22,904 bases of DNA, from positions 1-22,904 of the forward strand of contig JADKJR010000031.1 in NCBI GenBank assembly GCA_016720925.1, written 5' to 3'. Both the position numbers and the translations under genes were made by a program. Origin of the DNA: Betaproteobacteria bacterium (GTDB taxonomy: Bacteria; Pseudomonadota; Gammaproteobacteria; Burkholderiales; Usitatibacteraceae). The notes under the pieces were generated by a model. It was not told the DNA's origin, did not search any database, and worked only from the letters and a program-made list of their open reading frames with translations. Below are positions 8,166 to 15,768 of this stretch, piece by piece (positions within the stretch are counted from its first letter, which is position 1; each line of letters begins with the position of its first letter).

Positions 8166-9538
8166 AAAACAATCGATCTGACGTGCCGCTACAAGCGCGT
8201 CCGCGTCTGCTGGCCATCGCTTGGCCCATGTTCTTTGAACTGTGTCTGGGCATCGGTGTTGGTGTGCTGGGCACCATACTGGCTGCACATATCAGCGATC
8301 CGGCCGGCGCCGCGTTCGCCCTCGCCAACCAGATTTCCGCGATGCTTTTTATCCTGTTCAGGGTCGTGGGCGCGGGTGTCAGCGTGGTCGTCGCGCAAAG
8401 CCTGGGCAGCGGGCGGCGTGACGCGGCGGATGCGGTTGCGCGCGCCGTTCTTGGCGCCAGCAGCTGGGTCGGCATCGTTACCGCATTAATGGCATTTGGC
8501 GGTGCCTACCCGCTACTGCATTTGATGCAGGCTCCCGCGGAAGTGCTGCCGCTAGCGGCGCCATTCCTGCAAGCGCTCGCGCCGGCGATGCTGCTGGATG
8601 CCTGGAACGCCTCGATGGCGGGTGTGATGCGTGCACATCTGCGGGTGCGTGATACGCTGGCCGTGATCGTCGCCATGCAAATCACGCTCCTGTCTTTGGC
8701 CCTCGCGCTCATGCCTGCGTTCGGGCTGCAGGGTTTTGCCATCGCGCTAATCGCCAGCCGTGCGCTTGGACTTGCATTGCATTTGCTGCTGTGGCGCAAA
8801 AGGCTGGGGTTAGTGGCACGGATCGGCGACTGGTGGCGTCTGCCGCGGCATGAACTGGCATCCGTCCTGCGTATCGGCTTGCCGGGTGCGGCCGAAAATA
8901 TTGCCTATCGGCTCGCCTTCATGGTCAGCGTGGCCGTCGCCGGACAACTGGGGGCGCAATCACTTGCCACACAAGCCTACACGCTGCAGATCACCTATGG
9001 CGTCCTGCTTTTCGGATTGGCAACCGGACTCGCGGTGGAGATCGTCGTGGGTCACATGATCGGCGCCGGGCACTTGCGCGATGCGCATCGCCTGGTGCGG
9101 CGCGCGCTGGCCCGGGGGCTTGCCGTCAGCGTCATCGCGGCGACCGCGGCTGCGATTGCCGGTCCGTGGCTGCTGGCGCAATTCACTCAAGATGCCGGGA
9201 TCATCGCCGCGGGTTCCATGCTGTTGTGGTGGACGGTGCTGTTGGAACCCGGCCGAACCTTTAATCTGGTGGTGATTAATGCGCTGCGCGCAGCCGGTGA
9301 TGCCCGCTATCCCGTCGTCGCTGGTGCCGCGTCCATGGCGCTGGTGCTGGGTGTTGGCAGCTGGTTTCTGGGCATCCACCTCGGCCTGGGATTGACCGGC
9401 GTGTGGATTGCCTATGTGGCGGATGAATGGATACGCGGTCTGCTCATGTGGCGGCGCTGGGTACGCCATGGGTGGGTGCCGCACGCACGTGCCACGCACC
9501 GCAGGCTGAGACGGCGCGAGATCATCGCGCCGGCATGA
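8162..9538 (+). CDS. MATE-family efflux transporter
   Basis: A 458-residue inner-membrane protein with about 12 hydrophobic segments arranged as two related halves, as in MATE cation:drug antiporters (NorM/DinF superfamily). Loops contain Q-S-L-G-S-G-R-R-D-A after the second helix of the first half and G-H-M-I-G-A-G-H-L-R-D-A at the same place in the second half, the repeated family signature. The start is a TTG at 8162 that overlaps the amylase TGA by four bases (TTGA), which suggests translational coupling. The next in-frame ATG (8228) would remove the start of helix 1. The substrate is unknown. The link to the amylase is positional and may mean only shared transcription. Confidence 0.88.
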   Translation: MKNNRSDVPLQARPRLLAIAWPMFFELCLGIGVGVLGTILAAHISDPAGAAFALANQISAMLFILFRVVGAGVSVVVAQSLGSGRRDAADAVARAVLGASSWVGIVTALMAFGGAYPLLHLMQAPAEVLPLAAPFLQALAPAMLLDAWNASMAGVMRAHLRVRDTLAVIVAMQITLLSLALALMPAFGLQGFAIALIASRALGLALHLLLWRKRLGLVARIGDWWRLPRHELASVLRIGLPGAAENIAYRLAFMVSVAVAGQLGAQSLATQAYTLQITYGVLLFGLATGLAVEIVVGHMIGAGHLRDAHRLVRRALARGLAVSVIAATAAAIAGPWLLAQFTQDAGIIAAGSMLLWWTVLLEPGRTFNLVVINALRAAGDARYPVVAGAASMALVLGVGSWFLGIHLGLGLTGVWIAYVADEWIRGLLMWRRWVRHGWVPHARATHRRLRRREIIAPA

Positions 9539-9546
9539 GCGGTTTT

Positions 9547-10563
9547 CTAAACCTGCGGCAGTTCGATCCCGCGCACCGCTACTTTTTCGGTCTCAATAGT
9601 ATGCGCAAGTAACTTTGACGCCTGGTAGATGGCAGTGATGGTCGGCGTAGGAACACCCGTCAACTGCCCAAGTTCGACCACCGAACCGACCAGTGCATCG
9701 ATTTCAATGGCGCGGCCCGCTTCCACGTCCTGCAACATGGACGTCTTGTGTTTGCCGACTTTCTCTGCGCCATCGATACGCTTCTCGAGCGTGACGCGAA
9801 ACGACGCACCCAGCTTCTCGGCAACGGCCTGTGCCTCGCGCATCATGTTCGTCGCCAGTTCGCGCCCCAATGGAAACTGGCAGATATCCTGCAATGTTGC
9901 ATGCGACAGCGCGGAGATCGGATTGAACGTGAGATTGCCCCACAACTTCAGCCAGATTTCATTGCGGATGTTTTCGAGTACTGGCGCCTTCAGACCCGAT
10001 TTTGCAAAAATATCGGATAAATCTTTCACGCGATTGCTGATGCTGCCATCCAGTTCGCCCAAGGGGAAACGATCACCCTCGATGTGCCGCACCACGCCCG
10101 GCGCGACAAGCTCCGTTGCCGGGTAAACCACGCACCCGATAATGCGGTCAGCTGAAATCGCATCCTGACAAACGCCCTGTGGATCGACTGCGTGAACCCG
10201 CGTTCCTTCCAGCGCGCCGCCGTGCTTGTCGAAGTACCAGAACGGAATACCGTTCTGCATCGTAATGACCGTGGTCTTGGGTCCATACAGCGGCTCAAGC
10301 TGATTGACCACGGCTTCCACCTGATGGGATTTAAGCGCCAGGATGATGCAATCGACGTGGCCGACCGCCGCAAAACTATCGGTCGCTTTTGCGCCGCGCG
10401 CTTCAATCACGGTGCCGTCATTCATCTTCAAGATCATGCCGTGGCTGCGAATTGCGTCGAGATTTTTCCAGCGGGCGATGAACGTGACATCTTCACCGGC
10501 CGCAGCCAGTTTTGCACCAACAAAGCCACCGATGGCGCCCGCGCCGACTATGCAAAATTTCAT
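9547..10563 (-). CDS. Ketopantoate reductase (ApbA/PanE) family oxidoreductase
   Basis: A 338-residue NADPH-dependent enzyme. The N-terminus has the Rossmann nucleotide-binding motif G-A-G-A-I-G-G (residues 7-13). The C-terminal helical domain has I-W-L-K-L-W-G-N-L-T-F-N-P-I-S-A-L, which carries the lysine and asparagines conserved in 2-dehydropantoate 2-reductases, and later S-M-L-Q-D-V-E-A-G-R-A-I-E-I-D, the family's substrate and cofactor region. The start is the ATG at 10563, since the fold begins right there (M-K-F-C-I-V-G); a TTG 36 bases upstream is possible. Many betaproteobacteria carry several paralogues, so a true role in pantothenate synthesis is not proven. The gene is convergent with the MATE gene, with 8 bases between stop codons. 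Confidence 0.88.
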   Translation of the reverse strand: MKFCIVGAGAIGGFVGAKLAAAGEDVTFIARWKNLDAIRSHGMILKMNDGTVIEARGAKATDSFAAVGHVDCIILALKSHQVEAVVNQLEPLYGPKTTVITMQNGIPFWYFDKHGGALEGTRVHAVDPQGVCQDAISADRIIGCVVYPATELVAPGVVRHIEGDRFPLGELDGSISNRVKDLSDIFAKSGLKAPVLENIRNEIWLKLWGNLTFNPISALSHATLQDICQFPLGRELATNMMREAQAVAEKLGASFRVTLEKRIDGAEKVGKHKTSMLQDVEAGRAIEIDALVGSVVELGQLTGVPTPTITAIYQASKLLAHTIETEKVAVRGIELPQV

Positions 10564-10775
10564 TTCAAGTTTCCCGCTTGTTGTAAATAATTGCACCAAT
10601 GAAAATGAGGCTGTATCAGCACCTCACCACACCCGCGCCTATCCCACGCCGGCATGCCGAATGCCGCCGCGACATCGACTGGCCGCCATCCCGATACCAA
10701 TGGCCGCACGAAAAGAGTGGTTTTTTGACACACGATGCGATGATGCAAGTTTAATTGTGCACCGCAGCAATCACC

Positions 10776-10789
10776 TTGACAAGTGTCAA
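10776..10789. promoter_or_regulatory. Perfect inverted repeat TTGACA-AG-TGTCAA
   Basis: The two 6-base arms are exact complements with a 2-base centre. It lies midway between the divergent reductase and Pal-like genes. It could be a regulator binding site or a -35 box usable on both strands; no well-spaced -10 follows in either direction. Confidence 0.4.
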
Positions 10790-10918
10790 TCGCGATCTTC
10801 GGCAATTAAACGGACACGGCCTGGTGCGTCGGATGTAGGCGATTCACCGACAAGCCGTAGCCTTCGCATCTGACAGGATTTCCGGCATCCGGGGAATGGA
10901 AGCTCGAACTTTTCGATA

Positions 10919-10948
10919 CTTACAATTGTCACTCGTAACGAATATATT
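10919..10948 (+). promoter_or_regulatory. Possible sigma-70 promoter of the Pal-like gene
   Basis: CTTACA (10919-10924) and TATATT (10943-10948) are 18 bases apart, 40 bases upstream of the start codon. The local sequence is AT-rich within a GC-rich region. This is a consensus match only. Confidence 0.35.
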
Positions 10949-10988
10949 TCAGAAGTAGTGATCGTTCAATCAACTTTAGGAGATTATC

Positions 10989-11519
10989 TTGAAAAATTCA
11001 TATGCAGGTGCGCTGACTTTGATGTTCGGCGCGCTCGTCCTCGGTGGTTGCGCGTCGGATAAACCCGTCGCGTCTGTCGCCTCTTCTTCGCAGGCAGTCC
11101 CTATGCAGTCAGCGAACGCATCAGCCAATGCCCGACCCGCGGCAGCGACATCAACCGTGCAAACAGCCGTGGTTGCACCCAACGCCGCAACCAATATGGT
11201 CTACTTTGATTACGACAGCTATACCGTGAAGGATCAATATGCAGGAGTCGTTCGCGGCAATGCAGATTACCTGGCCAATACCAATGGCGCGATTGAACTG
11301 GACGGTTATGCCGACGAACGCGGCAGCCGTGAATACAACATGGCGCTGGGACAAAAACGCGCTGACGCCGCCAAGCGAGCATTAGCCGTGCTGGGCGTGA
11401 AGAACGACCGCATCGAGACGATCAGCTTTGGCGAAGACAAGCCCAAGGGCACTGGCCATAATGAAGCCGCATGGGCGGAAAATCGCCGTGTCGATTTTGT
11501 GGTGAAGAGCGGTAAATAG
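10989..11519 (+). CDS. pal: Pal-like peptidoglycan-associated lipoprotein (OmpA domain)
   Basis: A 176-residue outer-membrane lipoprotein. The signal peptide ends in the lipobox L-G-G-C with the lipidated cysteine at 21; alanine follows, so outer-membrane sorting is expected. An Ala/Ser-rich linker leads to an OmpA-like peptidoglycan-binding domain: V-Y-F-D-Y-D-S-Y, then G-Y-A-D-E-R-G-S-R-E-Y-N and G-Q-K-R-A-D-A-A-K-R-A, ending N-R-R-V-D-F-V. These are the diaminopimelate-binding motifs of Pal. The start is TTG at 10989, supported by TAGGAG (10977-10982) 6 bases upstream and by the signal peptide beginning there. Pal normally follows tolB in a tol operon; here it stands alone, so it may be a Pal paralogue. 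It is convergent with lgt. Confidence 0.88.
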   Translation: MKNSYAGALTLMFGALVLGGCASDKPVASVASSSQAVPMQSANASANARPAAATSTVQTAVVAPNAATNMVYFDYDSYTVKDQYAGVVRGNADYLANTNGAIELDGYADERGSREYNMALGQKRADAAKRALAVLGVKNDRIETISFGEDKPKGTGHNEAAWAENRRVDFVVKSGK

Positions 11520-11621
11520 GCTGGCGCCAAATCCATGATTGCGGGAAGCGCCCGGCCAACCTGGCAGGCGCGCCCCGCATGATGCGGCCAAACAAGCCAG
11601 GGCTCGGGGCTGACGCAAACG

Positions 11622-12422
11622 CTAAGCGGTTCGTGTCCGGTTGCTTCGCACCAGGAAAATGACGCCTGCCACGACCATCGGCAAGCTCAGCCATTGCCCC
11701 ATCGAAAAGCCCAGCGCCAGGATGCCCAGAAAGCTGTCCGGCTCGCGCGCAAATTCGGCCAGAAAACGAAAGCTGCCGTATCCAATCAGGAACACGGCCG
11801 ACACCGCGCCCACCGGTCGCGGCTTCTTTGAGTAGATCCACAAAATCACGAACAGCAGCATTCCTTCCATCGCGAACTGATACAACTGTGAAGGATGGCG
11901 TGCCAATGGCGTGGCATCGACCTGCGGAAACCACATGGCCCACGGCCACGTCGCGGCGTCGGTCACCCGCCCCGGCAATTCGCCATTGATGAAATTACCC
12001 ATCCGGCCCGCGGCGAGTCCCGTCGGCACCAGTGGCGCAATGAAATCTGTCACCTGCCAGAAAGAACGATTGGTTTTGCGCCCAAACCACCACATCGCCA
12101 CCAGCACCCCAAGGAAGCCGCCATGAAACGACATGCCGCCCTGCCAGATATAGAGAATTTCGATCGGGTGCGCGATGAAATGCGCCGGCATGTAGAAAAT
12201 CACGTAACCCAGTCTTCCGCCCAGCACAACACCGAGCATGCCGAAGAACAGCAAATCGTCGAGGGCTTCCCGGGTGAAACCGGTGTCCGGGCGGCGTTTC
12301 ATGTGCAATCTTCCCAACACGATGAACAGTACGAATGCGACGACGTACATCAACCCATACCAGCGAATGGCAACGGGGCCGAGTGAGAGCGCGATGGGGT
12401 CGAATTGGGGATGCGTCAGCAT
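11622..12422 (-). CDS. lgt: Prolipoprotein diacylglyceryl transferase
   Basis: Lgt transfers diacylglycerol from phosphatidylglycerol to the lipobox cysteine of prolipoproteins in the inner membrane, the first step of lipoprotein maturation. The 266-residue length is normal for the family. Seven or so membrane segments are visible, and the family signature G-R-M-G-N-F-I-N-G-E-L-P-G lies at 139-151 with R140 matching the essential arginine. Other conserved parts are I-R-W-Y-G-L-M-Y (19-26) and M-S-F-H-G-G (97-102). The C-terminal part has H-P-S-Q-L-Y-Q. The start ATG at 12422 has no strong ribosome site. The 102 bases to the convergent lipoprotein gene hold an imperfect GC-rich hairpin but no T-run. 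Confidence 0.95.
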   Translation of the reverse strand: MLTHPQFDPIALSLGPVAIRWYGLMYVVAFVLFIVLGRLHMKRRPDTGFTREALDDLLFFGMLGVVLGGRLGYVIFYMPAHFIAHPIEILYIWQGGMSFHGGFLGVLVAMWWFGRKTNRSFWQVTDFIAPLVPTGLAAGRMGNFINGELPGRVTDAATWPWAMWFPQVDATPLARHPSQLYQFAMEGMLLFVILWIYSKKPRPVGAVSAVFLIGYGSFRFLAEFAREPDSFLGILALGFSMGQWLSLPMVVAGVIFLVRSNRTRTA

Positions 12423-12506
12423 GGGGGTCCAAACAAGTCAGCGAATGCGATTATCGCATCGCTATCGCCGCTTACCCGCGATGGCCCAATCGCGCAGCCT
12501 CCAAAA

Positions 12507-12536
12507 CCGTCGTCCCAGCCTCCGCTGGGATGACGG
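12507..12536. repeat. Hairpin repeat of the CGTC-ATCCC type
   Basis: Two 13-base arms (CCGTCGTCCCAGC at 12507-12519, GCTGGGATGACGG at 12524-12536) pair with one G-T wobble around a 4-base loop. It lies in the gap between lgt and the first Bug gene. Short intergenic hairpins with a GTCGTCCC / GGGATGAC edge are common dispersed repeats in betaproteobacterial genomes. No run of T follows, so it is not a typical terminator. Confidence 0.6.
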
Positions 12537-12660
12537 TGAATTGCAAACAGCAGACCAAACTCCAGCATCCTCGCGCCTCACGGGCAATAAATGCCTGTCA
12601 AGCCGCGCCAGTGCTAGCGTTTCACTATTTAGCACTTCTATTTACCTCAATATCTGTCGC

Positions 12661-12679
12661 CTCGGACTAAATCCGGGGC
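12661..12679 (-). repeat. Small hairpin repeat, inverted copy downstream of the Bug gene
   Basis: On the minus strand it reads GCCCCGGATTTAGTCCGAG, closely matching the plus-strand unit at 13753-13778 (CCCGGATTCAGTCCGGG). The two copies are in opposite orientation and flank the Bug receptor gene at 12690-13658. Confidence 0.5.
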
Positions 12680-12689
12680 AACAGGCTGC

Positions 12690-13658
12690 TTAGTCCGCCT
12701 TGATCTGCGACTTCTTCACTACATCGCTCCAGCGCGCGGCTTCCACCTTGATGAATTCCGCAAACTCCTTTGGCGTAGTCGTCGCCGGTGCGGCTGCTTC
12801 TGCCGACAGGCGCTCGGCGACGGCAGGTGTCTTGCCCGCTGCAGCGGCCGCTTGCGCCAGTTTCTGCACGATGGCATCCGGCGTGCCGGCTGGTGCGAGC
12901 AATCCATACCACTGTGAGGTTTCAAATCCTGTGTAGCCCGATTCCGCAACCGTCGGCACATCCGCCAGCGCAGGCGAACGTTTTGCCGTGCCGACGGCGA
13001 TGGGACGCAATGTACCTGCTTTTACGTGCGCCATCAGCGGCGGGGCGCCGGTGAAGGTGGCATCAAGCCTGCCGGCAAGCAGGTCGGTCATCATCGGGCC
13101 GGTGCCTTTGTACGGCACGTGGGTCGCGGTAAAGCCGGCTGTCAGCGCCAGATACGCCATCGCCAGATGCCCGGAGCTGCCATTGCCCGCCGAGCCGTAA
13201 TTCAGTTCGCCCGGATTTTTCTTCGCGTATTCCACCAGCTCTTTGAGATTCTTTGCTTTCATTTTTTCCGAATTCACCACCAGCATGCTCGGCACTTTTG
13301 CCAGCAGCGTGATCGGCACGAAATCCTTGACCGGGTCATAGGGCAGTTTGGCAAACATGGCCGGATTCACGGCCAGCGTGCCGACGTGGCCGAGGATGAT
13401 GGTGTAGCCATCGGGCGCGCTGTTTTTCACTTCGGTCATGGCGATATTGCCGGCGCCGCCGGGCTTGCTTTCAACCACGACGGTCTGGCCGAGCGTCTTC
13501 TGCATTTCGGCCGCAAAGGAGCGCGACACAATATCCGAACTTCCGCCCGGCGCGAATGGCACCAGCAGGCGGATCGGTTTACTGGGGTAGGTATCGGCGT
13601 GCGCCGCACCGCACAAGGCGAGCGCCGTAGCGATGGCGGCAATGATTCGAAGTTTCAT
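12690..13658 (-). CDS. Bug/TctC-family periplasmic substrate-binding protein (first copy)
   Basis: A 322-residue extracytoplasmic receptor of the tripartite tricarboxylate transporter type, which usually binds small carboxylates. A signal peptide (K-L-R then a hydrophobic core, cleavage after A-H-A near 21) precedes the typical opening Y-P-S-K-P-I-R-L-L-V-P-F-A-P-G-G. Further family marks are P-G-G-A-G-N-I-A, P-D-G-Y-T-I-I-L-G, V-P-Y-K-G-T-G-P and D-V-P-T-V-A-E-S-G. An AGGAG site lies 6 bases before the ATG at 13658. No TctA/TctB membrane genes are in the window, which is common for such receptors. A terminator-like hairpin upstream (13741-13778) suggests it is expressed apart from the GntR unit. 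Confidence 0.92.
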   Translation of the reverse strand: MKLRIIAAIATALALCGAAHADTYPSKPIRLLVPFAPGGSSDIVSRSFAAEMQKTLGQTVVVESKPGGAGNIAMTEVKNSAPDGYTIILGHVGTLAVNPAMFAKLPYDPVKDFVPITLLAKVPSMLVVNSEKMKAKNLKELVEYAKKNPGELNYGSAGNGSSGHLAMAYLALTAGFTATHVPYKGTGPMMTDLLAGRLDATFTGAPPLMAHVKAGTLRPIAVGTAKRSPALADVPTVAESGYTGFETSQWYGLLAPAGTPDAIVQKLAQAAAAAGKTPAVAERLSAEAAAPATTTPKEFAEFIKVEAARWSDVVKKSQIKAD

Positions 13659-13674
13659 GTTGGCTCCTGTAGAA

Positions 13675-13704
13675 GTGAAAGTGAAAGTGAAATTGAGAAT
13701 TCTC
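13675..13704. promoter_or_regulatory. Triplicated GTGAAA plus GAGAATTCTC palindrome in the leader of the first Bug gene
   Basis: Three tandem GTGAAA units (13675-13692) are followed by the perfect 10-base palindrome GAGAATTCTC (13695-13704). Both lie just upstream of the ribosome site of the minus-strand Bug gene, where an operator or an unstructured leader would act. Confidence 0.35.
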
Positions 13705-13740
13705 TATGCGTTGCGCGGCGCGCCCATTCTCGTGACGCCC

Positions 13741-13778
13741 CAAAAAAACACTGTCGTCCCGGATTCAGTCCGGGCCCC
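13741..13778 (-). terminator. Hairpin repeat acting as a possible terminator of the GntR unit
   Basis: CCCGGA-TTCAG-TCCGGG (13758-13774) forms a 6-bp stem. On the minus strand seven T (13748-13742) follow, but only after about nine intervening bases, so termination may be weak. It lies about 120 bases past the amidohydrolase stop. The same hairpin unit recurs in inverted form at 12661-12679, so it may be a mobile repeat reused as a terminator. Confidence 0.4.
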
Positions 13779-13894
13779 AAGTTTGTTGCACACCCCGATG
13801 CAAAGAACTGAATCGAGACACCACATGTGTTCCGCGCCCAACGAACAATTGCCGAATAAATTCCGACAGACGTGATCGTTGCGTGCTCTGCGAT

Positions 13895-14713
13895 TCATGC
13901 ATACAACCTCCCCGGCGCTCCAACCAGAATCGATTGCTGTACTGCTTCATCCGGAAACGCGCGCGCCACCGGCGCAAGCAATTCGCCATACGCCGTTGCG
14001 TTGCCGCGCGGCTTTTCCATGAACCACGTGTGCGGCCAATCGGATCCCCACAATACGTGTCCGGCGAACCATTCGCCAATGTGCGGCAGCAATGTGTCGC
14101 ACGCGGCAAACGGCGCCTGCATCTCCATGCGATACAGCCCGGAAATCTTGATCCAGGCACCCGCGTCTGCCAAGGCCTGCAGGTCCGCGCGCTCGGCTGC
14201 CGTGAGTGCGATATCCGCCCGCATGCCGGCCAGGTGATCGAACACGACCTTGATGGCCCACGCCTCATGCCTCTCGCGCACCCACGCATAGGCCGCGGGC
14301 CGCAGGAACAGATGCAGGTGCCAGCCCAGTGGACGAATACGTTCCACGGTCCGGTCGATCAGCGCAGGATCGTTGCCGACCGGGGAGACCAGATTGAACC
14401 GCGCGCCGCGCACCCCGGCCGCGTGCATGTCTTCCAGTTGCCGGTCCGTCACCCCGGGATCAAGAACAGCCACGCCACGATGCACGCCACCGGACTGATG
14501 GAGTGTGTCGAGCATCACCGAATTATCAAAGCCATACACGCTCGGTTGCACCAGCACGACGCGGTCGATGCCGTGCGGTTCGGCCGTCGCGCGCCACATC
14601 GCGAGCGTATGGTCCGCGGGCGTGTAGTGGCTGCCCGGCAGCACCGGGCCCGCGAACACATGTGCGTGCGTGTCCCAGCGATGCGGGCGATGAAGTTGCG
14701 GATTCACGTTCAT
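13895..14713 (-). CDS. Amidohydrolase-2 family (2-pyrone-4,6-dicarboxylate hydrolase-like)
   Basis: A 272-residue metal-dependent hydrolase of the amidohydrolase superfamily, cytoplasmic, without signal peptide. The N-terminal metal motif is W-D-T-H-A-H-V-F (H16, H18). V-F-D-H-L-A-G and L-W-G-S-D-W-P-H provide the later His and Asp of the TIM-barrel site. This pattern matches LigI-like 2-pyrone-4,6-dicarboxylate lactonases and related lactone or decarboxylating hydrolases. The start is the ATG at 14713, 13 bases after the stop of the preceding Bug gene; a longer frame to 14860 would overlap that gene and carries no domain. It is very probably in one operon with gntR and the Bug gene and may act on the compound the receptor captures. 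Confidence 0.85.
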   Translation of the reverse strand: MNVNPQLHRPHRWDTHAHVFAGPVLPGSHYTPADHTLAMWRATAEPHGIDRVVLVQPSVYGFDNSVMLDTLHQSGGVHRGVAVLDPGVTDRQLEDMHAAGVRGARFNLVSPVGNDPALIDRTVERIRPLGWHLHLFLRPAAYAWVRERHEAWAIKVVFDHLAGMRADIALTAAERADLQALADAGAWIKISGLYRMEMQAPFAACDTLLPHIGEWFAGHVLWGSDWPHTWFMEKPRGNATAYGELLAPVARAFPDEAVQQSILVGAPGRLYA

Positions 14714-14726
14714 TGCGCTATCGAAA

Positions 14727-15746
14727 TTATTCAGGCTTGATGCCGCGATCCTTGACGACCTTGCTCCAGATGGCGGTTTGCTCATGGAGAAACTTGACGG
14801 ACTCCGGCGTGCCGCCACTGAAGACTTCGCCACCGAGACCCGCAATGCGTTCGCGCACATCGGGCGCGTCGAGCGCGACGCGCAACGCGGCGGCCAGTTT
14901 GGTCAGCACCGGCGCGGGCGTGCCGGCAGGCGCGACGATCACATTCCATTCGTACACCTGATAGCCCGGCACGCCGGCCTCGGCGATCGTCGGCACGTCG
15001 GGAAGAATGGCCGAGCGCTTGCTGCTGGTAACGGCCAGCGCCTGCAGCTTGCCGCCCTTGATATGTTGCAGGCTCGAGGCAACGTTGGCAAAGAAGAACG
15101 GCACTTGCCCGCCGATCACGTCGATCAGCGCAGGCCCGCCACCCTTGTACGGCACGTGCAACATATCCACCTTCGCCTGCAGTTCGAACAACGCGCCGGC
15201 CAGATGCTGCGCGGAACCGTTGCCTGATGACGCATAGCCGATCGCGCCCGGCTGCTTCTTCGCCAATGCGATGACATCCGCCACCGACTTCACCGGATAC
15301 CCGGCCGTGGAAACCAGCACGTTCGGAAACAGCGCCGTCACGCCGATGGGCGTGAATGCCTTGTCCGTGTCGTAAGGAAGCTTGGCGAACAGACTGGGAT
15401 TGACGGCGTACGACGACGCATCGAGCATCAAGGTGTAACCATCCGGCGCCGCCTTCGCGACCATACTTGCCGCAATCTGCCCGCTGGCACCGGGGCGGTT
15501 CTCGACTATCACCGGTTGCTTCAGCGTCGCGGACATTTTCGGCGCCACCATTCTCGCCATCAGGTCCGCGCCGCCACCGGCGGGATAGGTGACGACGATG
15601 GTGATCGGCTTCGATGGAAATTCCTGCGCGATGGCGGTGCCCGCAACGAAGAAGGACAGGAATATCGACGGTGCGATCAAGCGTATCAAACGAGCGGCGG
15701 GGGTAAAGACTGGGGCAATGGCTGGGGAAATAGCAGAAAGTCTCAT
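14727..15746 (-). CDS. Bug/TctC-family periplasmic substrate-binding protein (second copy)
   Basis: A 339-residue periplasmic receptor of the same family as the gene at 12690 but clearly different in sequence. It has a long N-terminal signal region with a hydrophobic core ending in A-I-A, then F-P-S-K-P-I-T-I-V-V-T-Y-P-A-G-G-G-A-D. Family marks include R-P-G-A-S-G-Q-I-A-A, P-D-G-Y-T-L-M-L-D, V-P-Y-K-G-G-G-P and D-V-P-T-I-A-E-A-G-V. I chose the ATG at 15746 because GGAG lies 6 bases upstream; a GTG at 15761 is an alternative. It sits 22 bases after gntR and 13 before the amidohydrolase, so its expression is probably controlled by the GntR regulator. Confidence 0.92.
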   Translation of the reverse strand: MRLSAISPAIAPVFTPAARLIRLIAPSIFLSFFVAGTAIAQEFPSKPITIVVTYPAGGGADLMARMVAPKMSATLKQPVIVENRPGASGQIAASMVAKAAPDGYTLMLDASSYAVNPSLFAKLPYDTDKAFTPIGVTALFPNVLVSTAGYPVKSVADVIALAKKQPGAIGYASSGNGSAQHLAGALFELQAKVDMLHVPYKGGGPALIDVIGGQVPFFFANVASSLQHIKGGKLQALAVTSSKRSAILPDVPTIAEAGVPGYQVYEWNVIVAPAGTPAPVLTKLAAALRVALDAPDVRERIAGLGGEVFSGGTPESVKFLHEQTAIWSKVVKDRGIKPE

Positions 15747-15768
15747 GTGGGCTCCGATCACTAAAGAA

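Larger units (their letters stand above)
10564..10988. other. Intergenic region between the reductase and the Pal-like gene
   Basis: About 425 bases without a supported gene. It separates the divergent reductase (minus) and Pal-like gene (plus) and so should hold promoters for both. Visible items are the palindrome TTGACAAGTGTCAA (10776-10789), a CGGCATGCCG palindrome near 10650, and a candidate promoter just before the Pal-like gene. A TTGACA at 10725-10730 has only a distant TTTAAT 19 bases on. Confidence 0.5.

Noticed and set aside
13026..13811. 261-codon plus-strand frame antisense to the first Bug gene
   Set aside because: It is rich in H, R and G like other shadows here, and lacks any motif.
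13883..14740. 285-codon plus-strand frame antisense to the amidohydrolase
   Set aside because: The amidohydrolase has metal-binding motifs and operon spacing; the antisense frame has none.
14714..14860. N-terminal extension of the amidohydrolase frame
   Set aside because: It would overlap the preceding Bug gene in its conserved C-terminus; the ATG at 14713 is placed right for the H-x-H motif.
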